From the NCBI GenBank assembly GCA_029891385.1, contig CM057225.1, positions 80,687,887 to 80,751,886 of the forward strand: a stretch of DNA of 64,000 nucleotides, in the 5' to 3' direction. Positions 47,871 through 60,396 of this stretch are shown one piece after another; positions within the stretch are counted from its first letter, which is position 1, and the number at the start of each line of letters is the position of its first letter. The translations under genes were made by a program, and so were the position numbers. The notes beneath the pieces are model-generated. The model worked only from the letters and a program-made list of their open reading frames with translations. It made no database searches and was not told where the DNA came from. This DNA is from Erythroxylum novogranatense. Its lineage: Eukaryota > Streptophyta > Magnoliopsida > Malpighiales > Erythroxylaceae.

Positions 47871-49936
47871 ACCCTGCTGCCAGAGCCCAACATCGGACAT
47901 GAGAGCGTGATGTGAAACATGTTAATTATATGTTGAAGGAAAAGGCCCGCGGAAGATCAATGGGCCTGCTGGAAAACAAACTTGAAACCTGCTTTCATTT
48001 GATTTAAACAAACAAATTCATAATTCATGCTCAAATTCATAATTCATGCTCCAAAAGATGAATTTTACTAAACTTGAAGAACAACTTAAAACAAATTACA
48101 ACTTTGAGTTCAAGAGCCAAAAATACAAAATACTCTTGAACCAATCATACTTGAAATGTAACTAAAGCTTAAAAATAAACATGACAAAATGGAGTGCTGC
48201 CGTAACTTGTGACTCACTTGGTTTCTTGCTCGTCACCTGAATGGGGGAGATAAGAGGGGGTGAGCTATAAAGCTCGTGGGAACATATTCATAATATAGCA
48301 ATAAGCAAAAGTATTAAAAAAAACTCATTGCCGTGATACTTGTTGAAATCATAGTGATTGAACATGCATGAGTCATTATCTTGAAATATGCTTGATTCTT
48401 GAACAATTCGTGATGTATGGAACATAACAACAAATCATAAACACATAACATAACATAATGGTTTGGGTTGTCCCTGGTTCGTGACGTACTACACATTCCA
48501 TCGAAATGTTGATGTGTAGACGTAGTTTCGTGAGGGAATCCTTGTGAGAAACCTTGTGCCACTAGCGGCCAGGCGGGAGAAGCTTTTTCGTGAGTCAATG
48601 TGCACTTGACTATTCATGAGGGACACCGCAAACCCACATAAATATGCATGATTCATGTTCTTGTAAACTTGCTTGCCAAACTGGCACTTGCTTGTAAACT
48701 TGCTTGTCATATATTCGTAAAACATGACTTCATATACATGTATTCGTGAAAGGAGAAAAACCCCCTTTGGAATCCTTTTCATAATTCATGAATTCAAATC
48801 AAATAACAACCTATAATCATTCATAATAGTATGTCATGCAATCGTGGATGATGCAATTTAAATGCATTAAATCTTTCTTGATTTGAACAAAACAATGAGT
48901 AACTTATTTACTCTATTATAAACATGAACCCACCTGAATTCCTTTCTTGTTCTTGCCTAGCAATGAGTTTCCTCTTGAGCCTCTTGATCCTCTTGCCTCA
49001 CTTGATCACCTAAAATAAGAACCAAAATCCCATTTAATAATTCATGTTGAAACAATATGTCCATTTTTAACTTCCATCCAAAATTCCATATTCTTAGAAA
49101 CTGATTCAGAACTTCATTACTTCACAAAACATGTAGATCTATGTCTTTAGTTTACAACGCCTTAAAAATCACCTCAAAAGGACTTCTGTACCAAAAGATA
49201 TGCTCCAATTACTAAAAACATTTTTGCTGGAAAAACTGGCCTCGCCGCGACGAGCCTTTTGCACGTCGCGACGTGCAGACGGGAGGGTCGACTCCCGAAC
49301 CCAGATTTCGACATTTTTCAACCCTTAATCCTTCCATTTCTTAACTACAACACATCTAACCCTTGAATCAAGTTCTATACTTCCTTTCTACACTCATTCT
49401 AACACCAAATCATCAACAAACACAACAACCCAAGCATTTCTACCAAGGTTCTACCATAAACCCTAAACCAACGATTCCTACTCATTCCAAGCACAACTAG
49501 AGTTTAATCCATCTCAAACAAGGATAAAAGTGTTTAACTTACCTGAAGAATGGTTCTAATCTGTCGAAAATCCTCAAACCTAAGCTTTCCCCTCTTTCTC
49601 TTCTTCTTCCTCTCTTCCCATGATACTCTCCTCTTCTTTCTCTCTTCTTTCTATTTTCCTTTTCTTTTCTTTTCTTCTTTTAATTCCTTAAGCCTACAAG
49701 AAAGAGCAAAGACTATAATGCCCCTCTTCGTTAAGCCTAAACTTAGCCAACTTAAAAGCCTTGCCCATTATGCCCTTATAAAAATCTACTCTTCCATAAC
49801 CATTATTCCATACTAAACTCACTTAAATCTTAATTTCCCATTAATACTTTCAATAAAATCAAACTATGCCATAAATAACACAATCAACTTAATTCATACT
49901 TAATAACATCAAGAAAAACAAATTTGGGGCCCAACA
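47871..49936 (-). repeat. Gypsy 5' LTR (main part)
   Basis: Continues the 6-bp stub at 38,155. It matches 31,231-33,280 closely along its length; a small extra direct repeat (aaattcataattcatgctc) occurs near 48,020-48,045. The GC-rich island at about 49,240-49,290 differs from its counterpart in the 3' LTR more than the flanks do, and holds a perfect 16-bp palindrome at 49,261-49,276. Confidence 0.92.
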
Positions 49937-52397
49937 TCTTTTATATTTTATAAATTCTTCTGATTTAACAAAAATAATAATAATCACATCAACAATCTCT
50001 TTAAAATAAAAGCATACATTTTCACATTCTCACCAAGAATTCACTCTCTGAACTCAAAGTGATTAGGGTGAAAAGTGTAAAAACTCTCAAATTAATGCAT
50101 AGAAGAATTCTTGACCATAAGCTTGCAAATAAATCATATCTCCACCACTTATAAATAAATTAGAAAACAATTAAAAGGTTTACAAGATTTTAATGAATCT
50201 TAAGTAAGGTATGATAGGGATAATGAAAAGGCTGATAAAATTGAAGAAAATTTACAAAAACAACATTACAAGAAACTTATTATTTCATAATATAGGCCTC
50301 TCACATTTATGTCCTTTGGTACCATAATTTTAACATTTTTATCAAGCTCGCAAAATATTTTATTTATTTTATTTATTTTTAAACATTCATCATATACCAA
50401 CAATTAAAGAAATATTTGACCTTTTTAAATTTTAAGTTTCAAGCATTCAAATAGGTGTAAATAAACTTCATGGTTCAAAATAATAAAAAGCTTCAATAAA
50501 GATAAGGTGAAGTTAATAATGTGGTTATCATTAATGAAAAGGTTAAGTACCAAAATTGGTTACTCATAAAGGATAAAATATGATAGGTAATTATCAAGAA
50601 AATATTCTAAACAAAATTTCAATCTAAATGCCTTTATAATTTCAATGCCTTTACTTTAAAAAATGCGGTCTCAATATAAATAATAAAAGCAAGTTCTACA
50701 ATCATCTAATTATGTATGATAACACACATGAAATAATAAAAGACCTTAAATAATGATGTATATGCTTTTAGGCTCAAAAGCTTACAAAAGGTTTTATATG
50801 TGTAAATAATATGAAATTTTCATTGAAATTAATTATTTCAATGATTACTAAAAATAAGACTTGTAAAAGTAAGTTTATCTTAACTTTCATCCTTTGCATA
50901 CCAATTCAATTCAATAATCAATAATGCTTCAAAATATTTTGGATGATTCTAACTAAATTAGGATATTAATAAATATTAATAATATAAAATTATAACAAGC
51001 TTAAAAATTCCTTCTCCATACTCAAAATTGTACATTATCCCCAATGTACACAATTTAAGCACATATAAATAAAAAGTAAGAAAGAGTCAAATTTTGGTAC
51101 TAACCTTAGTAATAAGAATGATAGAATTCTAATTTTGATATATTAGATACAATCATACTAGCAAAATATAATCTAAAAGGAATAAAAGGTAAAAGAAAAT
51201 AAAATAATAAGAATAAGTAAGAAACATGAAAATAAAAGAACATAAAATAAAATATATCGTTATTCTTGGTTTGCCTCTCAAGTAGTGTTTATTTAACGTC
51301 ATTAGTTCGACATACCTTTCATGTTCAAGATGACTTGGTTAAATAATATTCTCTATACTATTATCAAGGTCACCTCCAAGATATAACTTCAAATGATGGT
51401 CACTAACTTTAAAATTACCTTTATGCAGATGACTTACCTTGATTACACCATATGGAAACACTTTTTCTATAATAAAAGGTTTATACCATCTTGATTTAAG
51501 CTTTAGCTCGGGATTTTATAAAAGAACTTGATCTCCCTCCTTAAATTGTTATGAATGTTTGATCATCTGCTCATGATAATTCTTGGCTCTTTCCATTTAA
51601 AATTTTGATTTTTCATAAGCCATCAATAGTCATTCTTCAAATTCATTAATTTGAAATTATCGCTTCTCAGTTGCACATTGAAGATCAAAATTCATGAGTA
51701 AATATGCCTTATGTTTTAATTCAACATGTAGATGACATGCTTTTCTATAGAATAGCCTGTAGGGTGTAGTGACAATTGGTGTTTTAGATGTCATTCTATA
51801 AGCCCATAGAGCATCATCTAACTTAGTTGACTATTCCTTTCTCTGGTGCTCTACAATCTTCTCCAAAATTTGTTTGAAATCCCAATTCACTACCTTAACT
51901 TGGTTACTATGTTAAGGGTGATATGGGATGAGAATCCTATGAGTGATGTTATACCTTTTAAGCACTTTTCAAATTGTGCATTATAAGAATGCGTAACCTT
52001 ATCATTAATGATTACTTTAAGTGTGCCAAAATGAGAAAATAAGTTTTTTAGGAATCATACAACAACCTTAGCATCGTTTATGGGTAAAGCTTGCACTTTC
52101 ACCCATTTAGAAATATAATCAATAACTTTTATGATATATCTATTACCAAAAAATATGGAAATGGACTCATGAAATCAATGCCCCAAATATCAAACACTTT
52201 ACAAACAAGAATAAAATTTTGAGGCATCTCATCCTCGTGAGAAATATTACCTGATAATTGGCATCTATCACATAAAGTTATGTACCTTGGGCATCCTTAA
52301 AAACTAAAGGACCATAAAAAACCTGACTTAAAGATGTTTTAAATCGTCTTATTCACATTATGGTGCTCTCCATTAAGTCGAGCATGATGACATTGCA

Positions 52398-55300
52398 TGT
52401 AACATTCCATCACTGATGGGAAGGGTAAAATAGGAATTTGGGACGGGTTATGAGTGTGTAAACTTATCTCGGCATGATCATGCATAATATGGCCTCCATA
52501 TAGACATGCATTCATGACATTTTTCGGCATATGTATCTATAAATGTGATTATATGTTTTTGTGCTTGAAAATTGAATTGGAGTGGATTTTTGTGTGTTTT
52601 ACATTTTTGGAAAATTTTAGAATTTTTTCTGAAAATTTTTCGAGGAAACTTTCTAGACCGGAAAAATTGCAAAGTGGCGGACTGATTGCTTTCCGGTACT
52701 GGAAAAGACTGTCCAATGACACTGAAAAATTAGATACATGATTTTAGGATTTATTACTTTGAGCCATTGAAATTTGGAGAGAAATTGGAGTAGAAATTGA
52801 ATGTGAATTGGAAAGGAACTAAATGAGTGTTTAAAAACAAGACAAGTGGCAAGTGACACTTATCACTTGCCTACTTAGTCTTATTCTTAATTGTTATATA
52901 ATTAACCTAATTTTGGAAGAGCTTTAACGACACTTCTCTTTGAAAGTGAGAAAAGTGTTTTTTAAGTGCTTTTTCTCCCTCATCTGAAAGTCTCCTTCTT
53001 CCTCCTCCTTCGTTAGTTTCTTCCTTATTTTAAATTGCTACTCTTCTCTTCTACCTTAAGTGCTTCCTTATCATGTATTCAAGCTTAAGCCTTCTACCTC
53101 CCTTAACATAGTGATTGTTGTTTATGTGAAGTGAAGTAGAGGATTTTGTGAGTTGGTGAAGAATTGAAGCTTTGAAGCTTGTTTAGGTGAGGGTTATGTT
53201 TTGTGTTCTTAAATTGGAAGTTAAAGGCATTTATTGTGATGACTTGTATATTAATTGTTTGAACTTGTGTTTGGTGTAAATGGGTAGGTTATTTTCTTGG
53301 TTTATTTATGATTGATTGAGGATGAATGATGTTGAATATGGTATTGATAAATTAAGTATTTTGGATTGGTTTTTATGATGTTAGATGAGTGTTAATTAAA
53401 GTAAGAAAATTGTGTGTGTGTGCTGCCATTTTGTGTCTACTTGTTCAAGTGAATGGCTTGATGAAATTGTGGCTGATTTCTTGACTAAATTGGATGCTTA
53501 TTGGTGTATAAATGGTATTGGAATGATAGGAGTAGAGTTAGGTGTAAAAGCTGGAAAATAGAATGTGAGTATGTTTCAATGTTTGGGTCATAACTTTTGT
53601 TATGGTTATGCTATTGAGATGAGGTTTGGCTTGAATTAAACTTGAGAAGTTCTTTTAGAATTATTATGAAATAAGTTCTGTCCAATTGTGGCTTTAAGGG
53701 TTCTGAATTTTTCCTTGAAAGTAGGCTATATGTGTAGGGTGAATAGTGTTGTATCTAACATTGAATGATTTATGACCTGAAACTTTGGGCAATTCTTTTA
53801 GGCTAAAGTATTTAGATTTTGGGAAATTGGTCTGCATAGAAGTTGAAGATTTTCTTGTTAGCTTTCTATCTCCACTAAGTATGACATTTTTTGATTTTTA
53901 GTTTGGAAATTATGGCTTGTTAACTTTCAGATGGTAATTTATGTATTAATGTGTTTTGTGTGTAAATGTCCTTAAGTGTATAGATTTTGTGATTACTGTG
54001 TTCTGAAGCCACTTCAGGACTGTTATTGTTTAAATTTGCTCAAGTGGTCTTAGGGAAAGTTGTATAGGAATATCTTAGCTTTGTAATGAAGTCTAATACG
54101 CTAATGTTGGATATAAGGCTTGTAAGTTATGAATTTTTCAAGTATGGATATGGTTTAGGTTATATGTTGATTTAACACTCTTTATCAGGGCAACCACAAT
54201 CATGGGAGAATTTGAACTAGTTGAAGGTGGAATTTGTTTCTAAGTCCTTTAAGAAAATTGTAGCATGTTTGTGGATCTTTTCATTGATATAAAGTATGGA
54301 AGTTTTGGACAATGGGATAGGAAGTTATGAGTTTGAGAAGATTGTGGTACTGTTAGGATGACATGTGCAGGGCAAAATCTTTGTTTGAGAAATTGACCTT
54401 GTAACACCCCACTCCCGAGTGACCCGAACTCGATATCGTTGGTGATATCCGAGTCCGTGCCCCGCGAGGGTGGCGTACTACATCAGTCGATTAAGACTCA
54501 GTATACATTTTTTTTCTTTAAAAGAAGCCATTGATTCCACGTTAGCACGGCAAAAACAGTAAGTAACTAAAACCCATGTTCATAATAAACCAGTTTCAGT
54601 TATTACAGTCATCCAAGAATAATTTACAATCAGTCAATGAGTAAAACATTAAAACCACAATAGGCTCAGTAGAAATACAAAGTATTGTTATACGTTGATT
54701 ATGAGCACAATTTGACAAGACACTAATGCGTATACACGACCGATCCCGACCTTTAACCTTCACTTGCCTACAGTAGACATACTCCCGCGTCGAACGGGGT
54801 ACTCTTCAAGACTTGAAAAATAGGAGCAAATTTTGGGTGAGTTTTGCGAACTCGGTGAGAAACCATCATCGATAGTTCACTCAAATTATGCATTACGCAA
54901 ATTGCGTACAGCACGACACAGTAATATTCAATTTAACAGTATTATATAACAATTTATAGTAGTCTATAACAGTTTACGGTATCATTAATGATTTACAGTA
55001 GCACAGAACAGTTCACAGTATCACATCACAATTTACAGTAAATCATGGCATCTCGCAGTTCAGTAATCGTCACACATTTTGGCAATTCAATCAGTCATGT
55101 ATATAATGCATATGAGACTCTTTCCAGTTATTCAAGATTGTGCCCAAGTGCTCATCGATGTTCGATGGGGGCGCGTCGAGATTTCTCCCCTGGGCTCGAG
55201 GCCGGTCAAGATCTGATGTTCGAGCTCGAGGCTCTTTTCAGTGATAATAGCCCTTGGGTCACATGTCCATTATTTGATCATGCATTTATGCATGCAATGC

Positions 55301-58300
55301 AGTGTTCAGTAATTCAGTGTATGGTTATAAAAGCCCATTATTGTGATTCTCAAGAATATACAACTTCGATCGATCTGATAATCCAATCCAATCCAAAGAT
55401 AGAGAAACATGTCATTTGATCACGTACATTTCAGACATTTCAGTAATCATGCAATTTCACAGTCCAATACGGTAGAAGCATACCATCCGATTATGTATAT
55501 TTTGATAAACATACAGTTTCCCATTTGGCAAGTAAATTCACGTTGAGCATTTAAACAGTCAGGAATTTGAGAAACCAACTAGGTTACTCACTTATTACTT
55601 CCGAGCTAATGCCGGGAAGTTTCTGCCCCGTCGGTCGAACGACGCTCCACTTGGGCCTCTATAAGAATCAGAGAAAGAACGAGTCACTAAATATGCAGTT
55701 TGTGCACATGTAGGTGAAATATGCATGTTCATGAATTCCCGGCCCTAATCTCATTTTTTTCCTTCAGAAAAATCCATCTAAAAATTAGAAACCTATTGAC
55801 GCTGACGGTGCGCATTTCGGACCTCCATAGGTTCCCGATTAAACAAAACAGTGATTAAAGGCTTCGTTACCCGGGGCCACGTTAATTTCTCGTCCAAAAA
55901 TTCCCAATTTCTCATAAAATAAAATTCAATATTATACGAATCCGATGCCTCAAGAATCAGGTCAATCGGACGTCGAACTGAAAAGAAATTGACAAAAGAA
56001 GCAAGAAATCCTAAAATACCAATTAACAAATAAAATAAAAAAATAAAATAAAAAAAAGAACCAGCCTCGCTGGGGCGAGACGTCGCCCTAGCGGGGCTGA
56101 CTTATCCTGCCTCGTCGCTAGGGTGAGGCGTTGCCCTAACGATGCCGTCCATCCGAGCCTCGTCACTAGGGCGACGCGTCGCCCTAGTGACTGGGCATGA
56201 TTCCACATTCCACATTCCCATTCCCTTTTTTCCTGATTTCTAATCCAACTTCCAACACTCATAGCTCTTAGCACACAATTCAGAAAAATACAAATCATAC
56301 CTTGTTGGAAAGATCATAAAAACCTCTACAATTCTCAAGTAGACCATAAAAATCAATTTCACCCCTAAGGGTGTCAAAAATCCCTTCAAAGATACTGCCT
56401 ACTCAAATCCCATTAAAACAGAACAGTACATTGCAAATTCCATAACTCTCTGATTCTTCAGCCAGAAATTACCACATAAATATGCTCAATAAGTTCACAA
56501 TGTCATCTACAACTTTCATGAACAACCCACAATCAAATTCCATAAGTAACTAGGTCAAACAATTCAACAAAGAATCAATCTACTAAAATTAACCAATCTG
56601 GACAGTAATTTTCCAAACAGTATTTCACTTAGCACAAATGTCACAAAAATCACAATCTTATATCCCTGAAAAGATAAGATCTCAAACTTCAATTTTCATG
56701 CAGAAATAAATTTCCAATTCAATTTCTAACAATTTCAAAACTGTCATGCAAGTTACTGCCATGATCAGCAATTCCTAACCTAATGCAGGTTCAATGTTTG
56801 AAAAATCATAACTCCCAAATCTGACCTCTAAACATTACACACCATATATCATTTTCAAGATAATTCCCTCCTCTGCAACTTTGCAGAAGATCCCTCACAC
56901 CAATTCAGTTCACATAATTTGCTAAAATAGCTTCCAATCCGCAAGCTCACAAACTCAACACTTAGGCTAGGTTTCATCAAAATGCTTAAAACCAGTCAAT
57001 AGTAATCAGTTCATATCTCCCAATATACAACTCGAAAATTAGCAAGATCAGTGGAAATGGAAAGATAACTCAATATTCTACAACTTCCATGAAGGCCATT
57101 TTCCCAAATTCCATCTCAATTAATTTAGAAAAATCAGCAAAATAATCAGGTCATATATGCGGGTACTGTTCACCTAAGTCAAAACAATAACTTTCCAAGC
57201 CAAATTTCAACCTCTTAAAGTTACAATTTGACAACACCTATTTCACACAAATATGTAGCTAACAGCCCAAAGTTTCATTGGGCATAAACCTCACCTCATT
57301 TTCATTCCTACACAATTAATTATGCTAACAACAGTACAATCAGTGAAAAACCCTAATTTTCCAGATTTGGTGTTAACCTTTGTTCTATCATTTCCAATAC
57401 CATTAACACATCATTAAACATCCAAATGAACACAAATCAGTTCTTATACCATTTATACATGTACTAGGGCTAATACACAAAAATTGGCAGCACTTAATTC
57501 TTTCTTTCCAAGTAAAATTAATCATCAAAATGCAATTACAATTCAAACTAAAACCACTTCTAACATACCACTTTCAATTCATAATTCAACCTAACCTTAT
57601 ACCCATTAATTCAAACCATTATAGTCATTAATTTAATGCAACCCTAAGCATAATAAATGCACCAAACCTCCCTTTCAATGTTTCTACCTACCATGATTCA
57701 TAAAGTCATACTTAAGCATCATTGTAAACACCATTTAAAGCTTAATTTAAACACTTACCTATTAGCTTTTCCAACCTTCTCTTCTCTTCAATTCTTTCCT
57801 AACAATTGCTAACCCCTTTTTCTAACCTCATGCAAGTGAAAGCCCTCCATGATAAGTAAGGAACTTGGTGGCTAGAAGAAGAAGGCTTGAAGTTTGGAGG
57901 AAGGTGAAGAAAGAAACAAAATTTTCGATGGTGAGAATATAGAAATGGAGAGATGCTTCGGTTATGAGTTTTTACAACAAGAAAACTCACTCTTTTCATA
58001 TACTTCATTAGGCAAACCGATAGGATCAAATGGGAGTATTAAATGAAGCTTTTTGGTGGCTAATTATGATTGGTTTATGATTTTTAAGAAAAGTCAAAAT
58101 AATAATTCTTTAATCCATATCAAAAACTAACCCAATCCACTCAAATGACCCTAATTTCAATTCCAAAATAATATACCCAATATTACAGTGCCATTGGGTA
58201 GAAATTTTTGCTACCGAAAATCGACCGGTTCACCAATTGGCGATTTTTCGGTCGAAAATTTTCTCCTAAAAATCCAAAAATTCCTAAAATTCCCTTAAAA

Positions 58301-60396
58301 TAGAAAAAAATTTATGGCGCACTCAGAATAAATTTTCAAATCCATTAACCACGTTAATCCCAATAAAATTGCCTTAGGCACAAAAACCGGGAATATCATG
58401 TATGCATGTACAGTAATTTCATGTGCACAATTGTGACTGTGTATCAGTCCTATTATGCATGAATAGTACTAATTATTCCCTATCAATCCCATCCTATGAC
58501 CAATTTCCTATTTTACCCTTCCAGTAGGGGGTGGGATGTTACAGACCTGTATATAGGTTGACTTTGCTTACAAGTTGTTCATGGAAGTTGTAGAATATAT
58601 TCTGATATTTCTTTTGATATAAAGCTTGGAATTTTTGGCAAAAAGAATGGAAAGATATGATGTTAGAAAAATGTTGTACTATTTTGAATGTTAATGTGAA
58701 GGCAGTAACTTTGATTGCATTTTTGACACCCTTAGGGATGAAGTTGGTTTGTAAGTCCTTCAAGGAACTTATAGGGTTTTCTGTTATCTTTCTAATGATA
58801 CCAAATTTGTCACATTTGGACACTTGTGTGAAAAGTTAGGTTTTGTGAAACAAGAGAGGGAAATAGGTGTAAATGTGATTTTCTTTTAATTGTAACTTTT
58901 TGTTCTAATTTGACCCCTTTGCCATTCTTTTGTGTATAATTTTGTCATTCGACCTTCGATTGACTTGATTTTTGAGGCGTCAGATTCGTAAGTCATTTAA
59001 TTGCTCCCCATGAGAATTTGTGAATTTTTAGAGATGAAATTGACGTGGATCGATTAGGTCAAAATTAGAGGTCCTAGTAATTATTTTTCTGTTCCGAATT
59101 TTCTCAATAATTGGACCTATAAAGGTCCAAATTGAGTGGATTTGGTGTCTATGAGTTTCTAAAATTTAAAGGAAAATTTTGTTATGCGAATTTTTGGTAT
59201 ACTGCTGGGAATGTCACGAACATGCATTGTACACATTTTAATTGCTACATATGCATTTTTAAATATTTCTAATTGTACATTTGGTAATGTTTGTATATTT
59301 TGACTGTTATAGAGGCGTTTTTGGAACGTCAACCCACCGACGTTGCCGAGACTTCCAGGCATTAGCTCGGAAGCTATTGGTGAGTGACCTAGATGGTTTT
59401 TCAATTATTATTTGTTTATAATTCTGCGGAGAATAATGGTGGGATTGTGCTTCTGATTGTGGATTCCGGACAGAAGGTCCGATGTATTGGGGAGTTATGA
59501 CATAGAAGTGCTACTTGTATGAAAATTTGTGAACTACTTGCTTATGATGTAATAAATTTTGACACATGTGTAGATAGTGACTTATATTGTTACATGTGCA
59601 TTCCATGCATGAATGCATGATCAGATAATGTCAGTTGTGACCGGTGCAGTCACCGAGAGCTAGAAGCTCAACGTATTTGGGCCTCGAGCCCACAATGATT
59701 CAGAGCCTCAGGCTCAACGATTAATGCACCCATATTGGGACAGTTTAGGAGCTCGGTACAACACCGTAATAAATTAGAAAAGTGTCACATACGCATTTCA
59801 TATGCATTTGTTTTAATCTCTTTGATTGAGTGAAAGGCAAAATGCCTTATACTTATGTGATAACAATCATGTGGTGCTTCTGAATGTGAGTATATGTAAT
59901 AACTGTGTTATGTTTGATTGTTGCATGAATTGAGTGAACCATCGATGATGGTTACCTCACTGAGTTCGCAAACTCACCCAAAATTGCAACATATTTTTCA
60001 GGACCGAGAGTAGACTCCTAGCTCTAGAGGGACTTTTCCTGCCGTGTAGATCGTGTTGGCAAGAGAAGTCATGATTCACAGGTTGGTCAGCTGGGACTTT
60101 TGGGATGACCTAGTTAAGGCTGATGTATTTTCCTTATTATATAGCATTTTGTACTAGGTTTTCGGAGTGATGTACAGACAGTAAGCAATGATAGTTATGT
60201 AAAATTATGATTTTGATGAAATGAAATGAGGAAACAAATTATAGTTTCAAAAGTTTCTGATTTTTATACTGATATTTTATTATGATGCCATGTGAAGTGT
60301 TGTAGTGAGTGTTCGTAGTTCACCCTTATTGTAGGATATGTACCGGAATGACTTACGGGCATCACGGTGTATACCCTACGGTAAGGAGGCGCTACA
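52398..60396 (+). mobile_element. Outer solo LTR (gypsy, TGTAACA family), itself split by an inner LTR
   Basis: Starts TGTAACATTCC and ends GGAGGCGCTACA; the exact 5-bp duplication TTGCA lies at 52,393-52,397 and 60,397-60,401. Subtracting the inner insertion (54,400-58,548) leaves about 3.85 kb with no coding region. It aligns, inverted, with the inner LTR: opening gggaagggtaaaataggaa, the cattagctcggaag block (59,349-59,372) and the atcgatgatggtt...gagttcgcaaactcaccc block (59,940-59,983). A ttatataattaac TATA-like box at about 52,895 and a CT-rich leader suggest plus orientation. Confidence 0.88.
54400..58543 (-). mobile_element. Inner solo LTR (same broad family, opposite orientation)
   Basis: 4,144 bp, TGTAACACCCCAC at one end and GTGGGATGTTACA at the other (imperfect terminal inverted repeat). 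The exact 5-bp duplication GACCT lies at 54,395-54,399 and 58,544-58,548. No coding domain was found. An open frame at 55,045-55,419 matches nothing I know and lies in LTR sequence. A cluster of GC-rich palindromes occupies about 56,063-56,195. Orientation is inferred from its alignment to the outer LTR. Confidence 0.92.

Larger units (their letters stand above)
31225..49936 (-). mobile_element. Ty3/gypsy chromovirus-like retrotransposon, interrupted by a copia element
   Basis: Two LTRs of about 2.06 kb, beginning TGTTGGACCC and ending GGGGCCCAACA in plus orientation, bound a gag-pol region on the minus strand. The exact 5-bp duplication TCTTT lies at 31,220-31,224 and 49,937-49,941. Reading order on the minus strand is 5' LTR, primer site, gag, protease, reverse transcriptase, RNase H, integrase with a chromodomain-like tail, polypurine tract, 3' LTR. 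This order and tail suit the Tekay/Del branch of chromoviruses. The copia element at 38,161-47,865 sits 6 bp inside the 5' LTR. The two LTRs differ only at scattered positions, so the insertion is not very old. Confidence 0.95.
30551..49989. mobile_element. Insertion flanked by a 14-bp duplication (later split by the gypsy element)
   Basis: The sequence aataataatcacat occurs at 30,551-30,564 and again at 49,976-49,989. Between the copies, once the 31,225-49,941 gypsy insertion is subtracted, lies about 0.7 kb: 30,565-31,224 plus 49,942-49,975. It ends gatttaacaaaaat, a short A-rich tail. A duplication of this length together with an A-rich end fits copying by LINE machinery, for example a processed transcript or non-autonomous retroposon. 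An open frame at 30,546-30,911 was not recognised. The duplication is low in complexity, so chance similarity cannot be ruled out. Confidence 0.45.

Noticed and set aside
52339..52530. 63-codon minus-strand open frame
   Set aside because: It is a chimera that reads across the junction of the outer LTR and the old integrase; its C-terminal half is the integrase zinc finger.
55045..55419. 124-codon open frame within the inner LTR
   Set aside because: Lies wholly in non-coding LTR DNA, has no recognisable domain, and the equivalent region of the outer LTR is not open.
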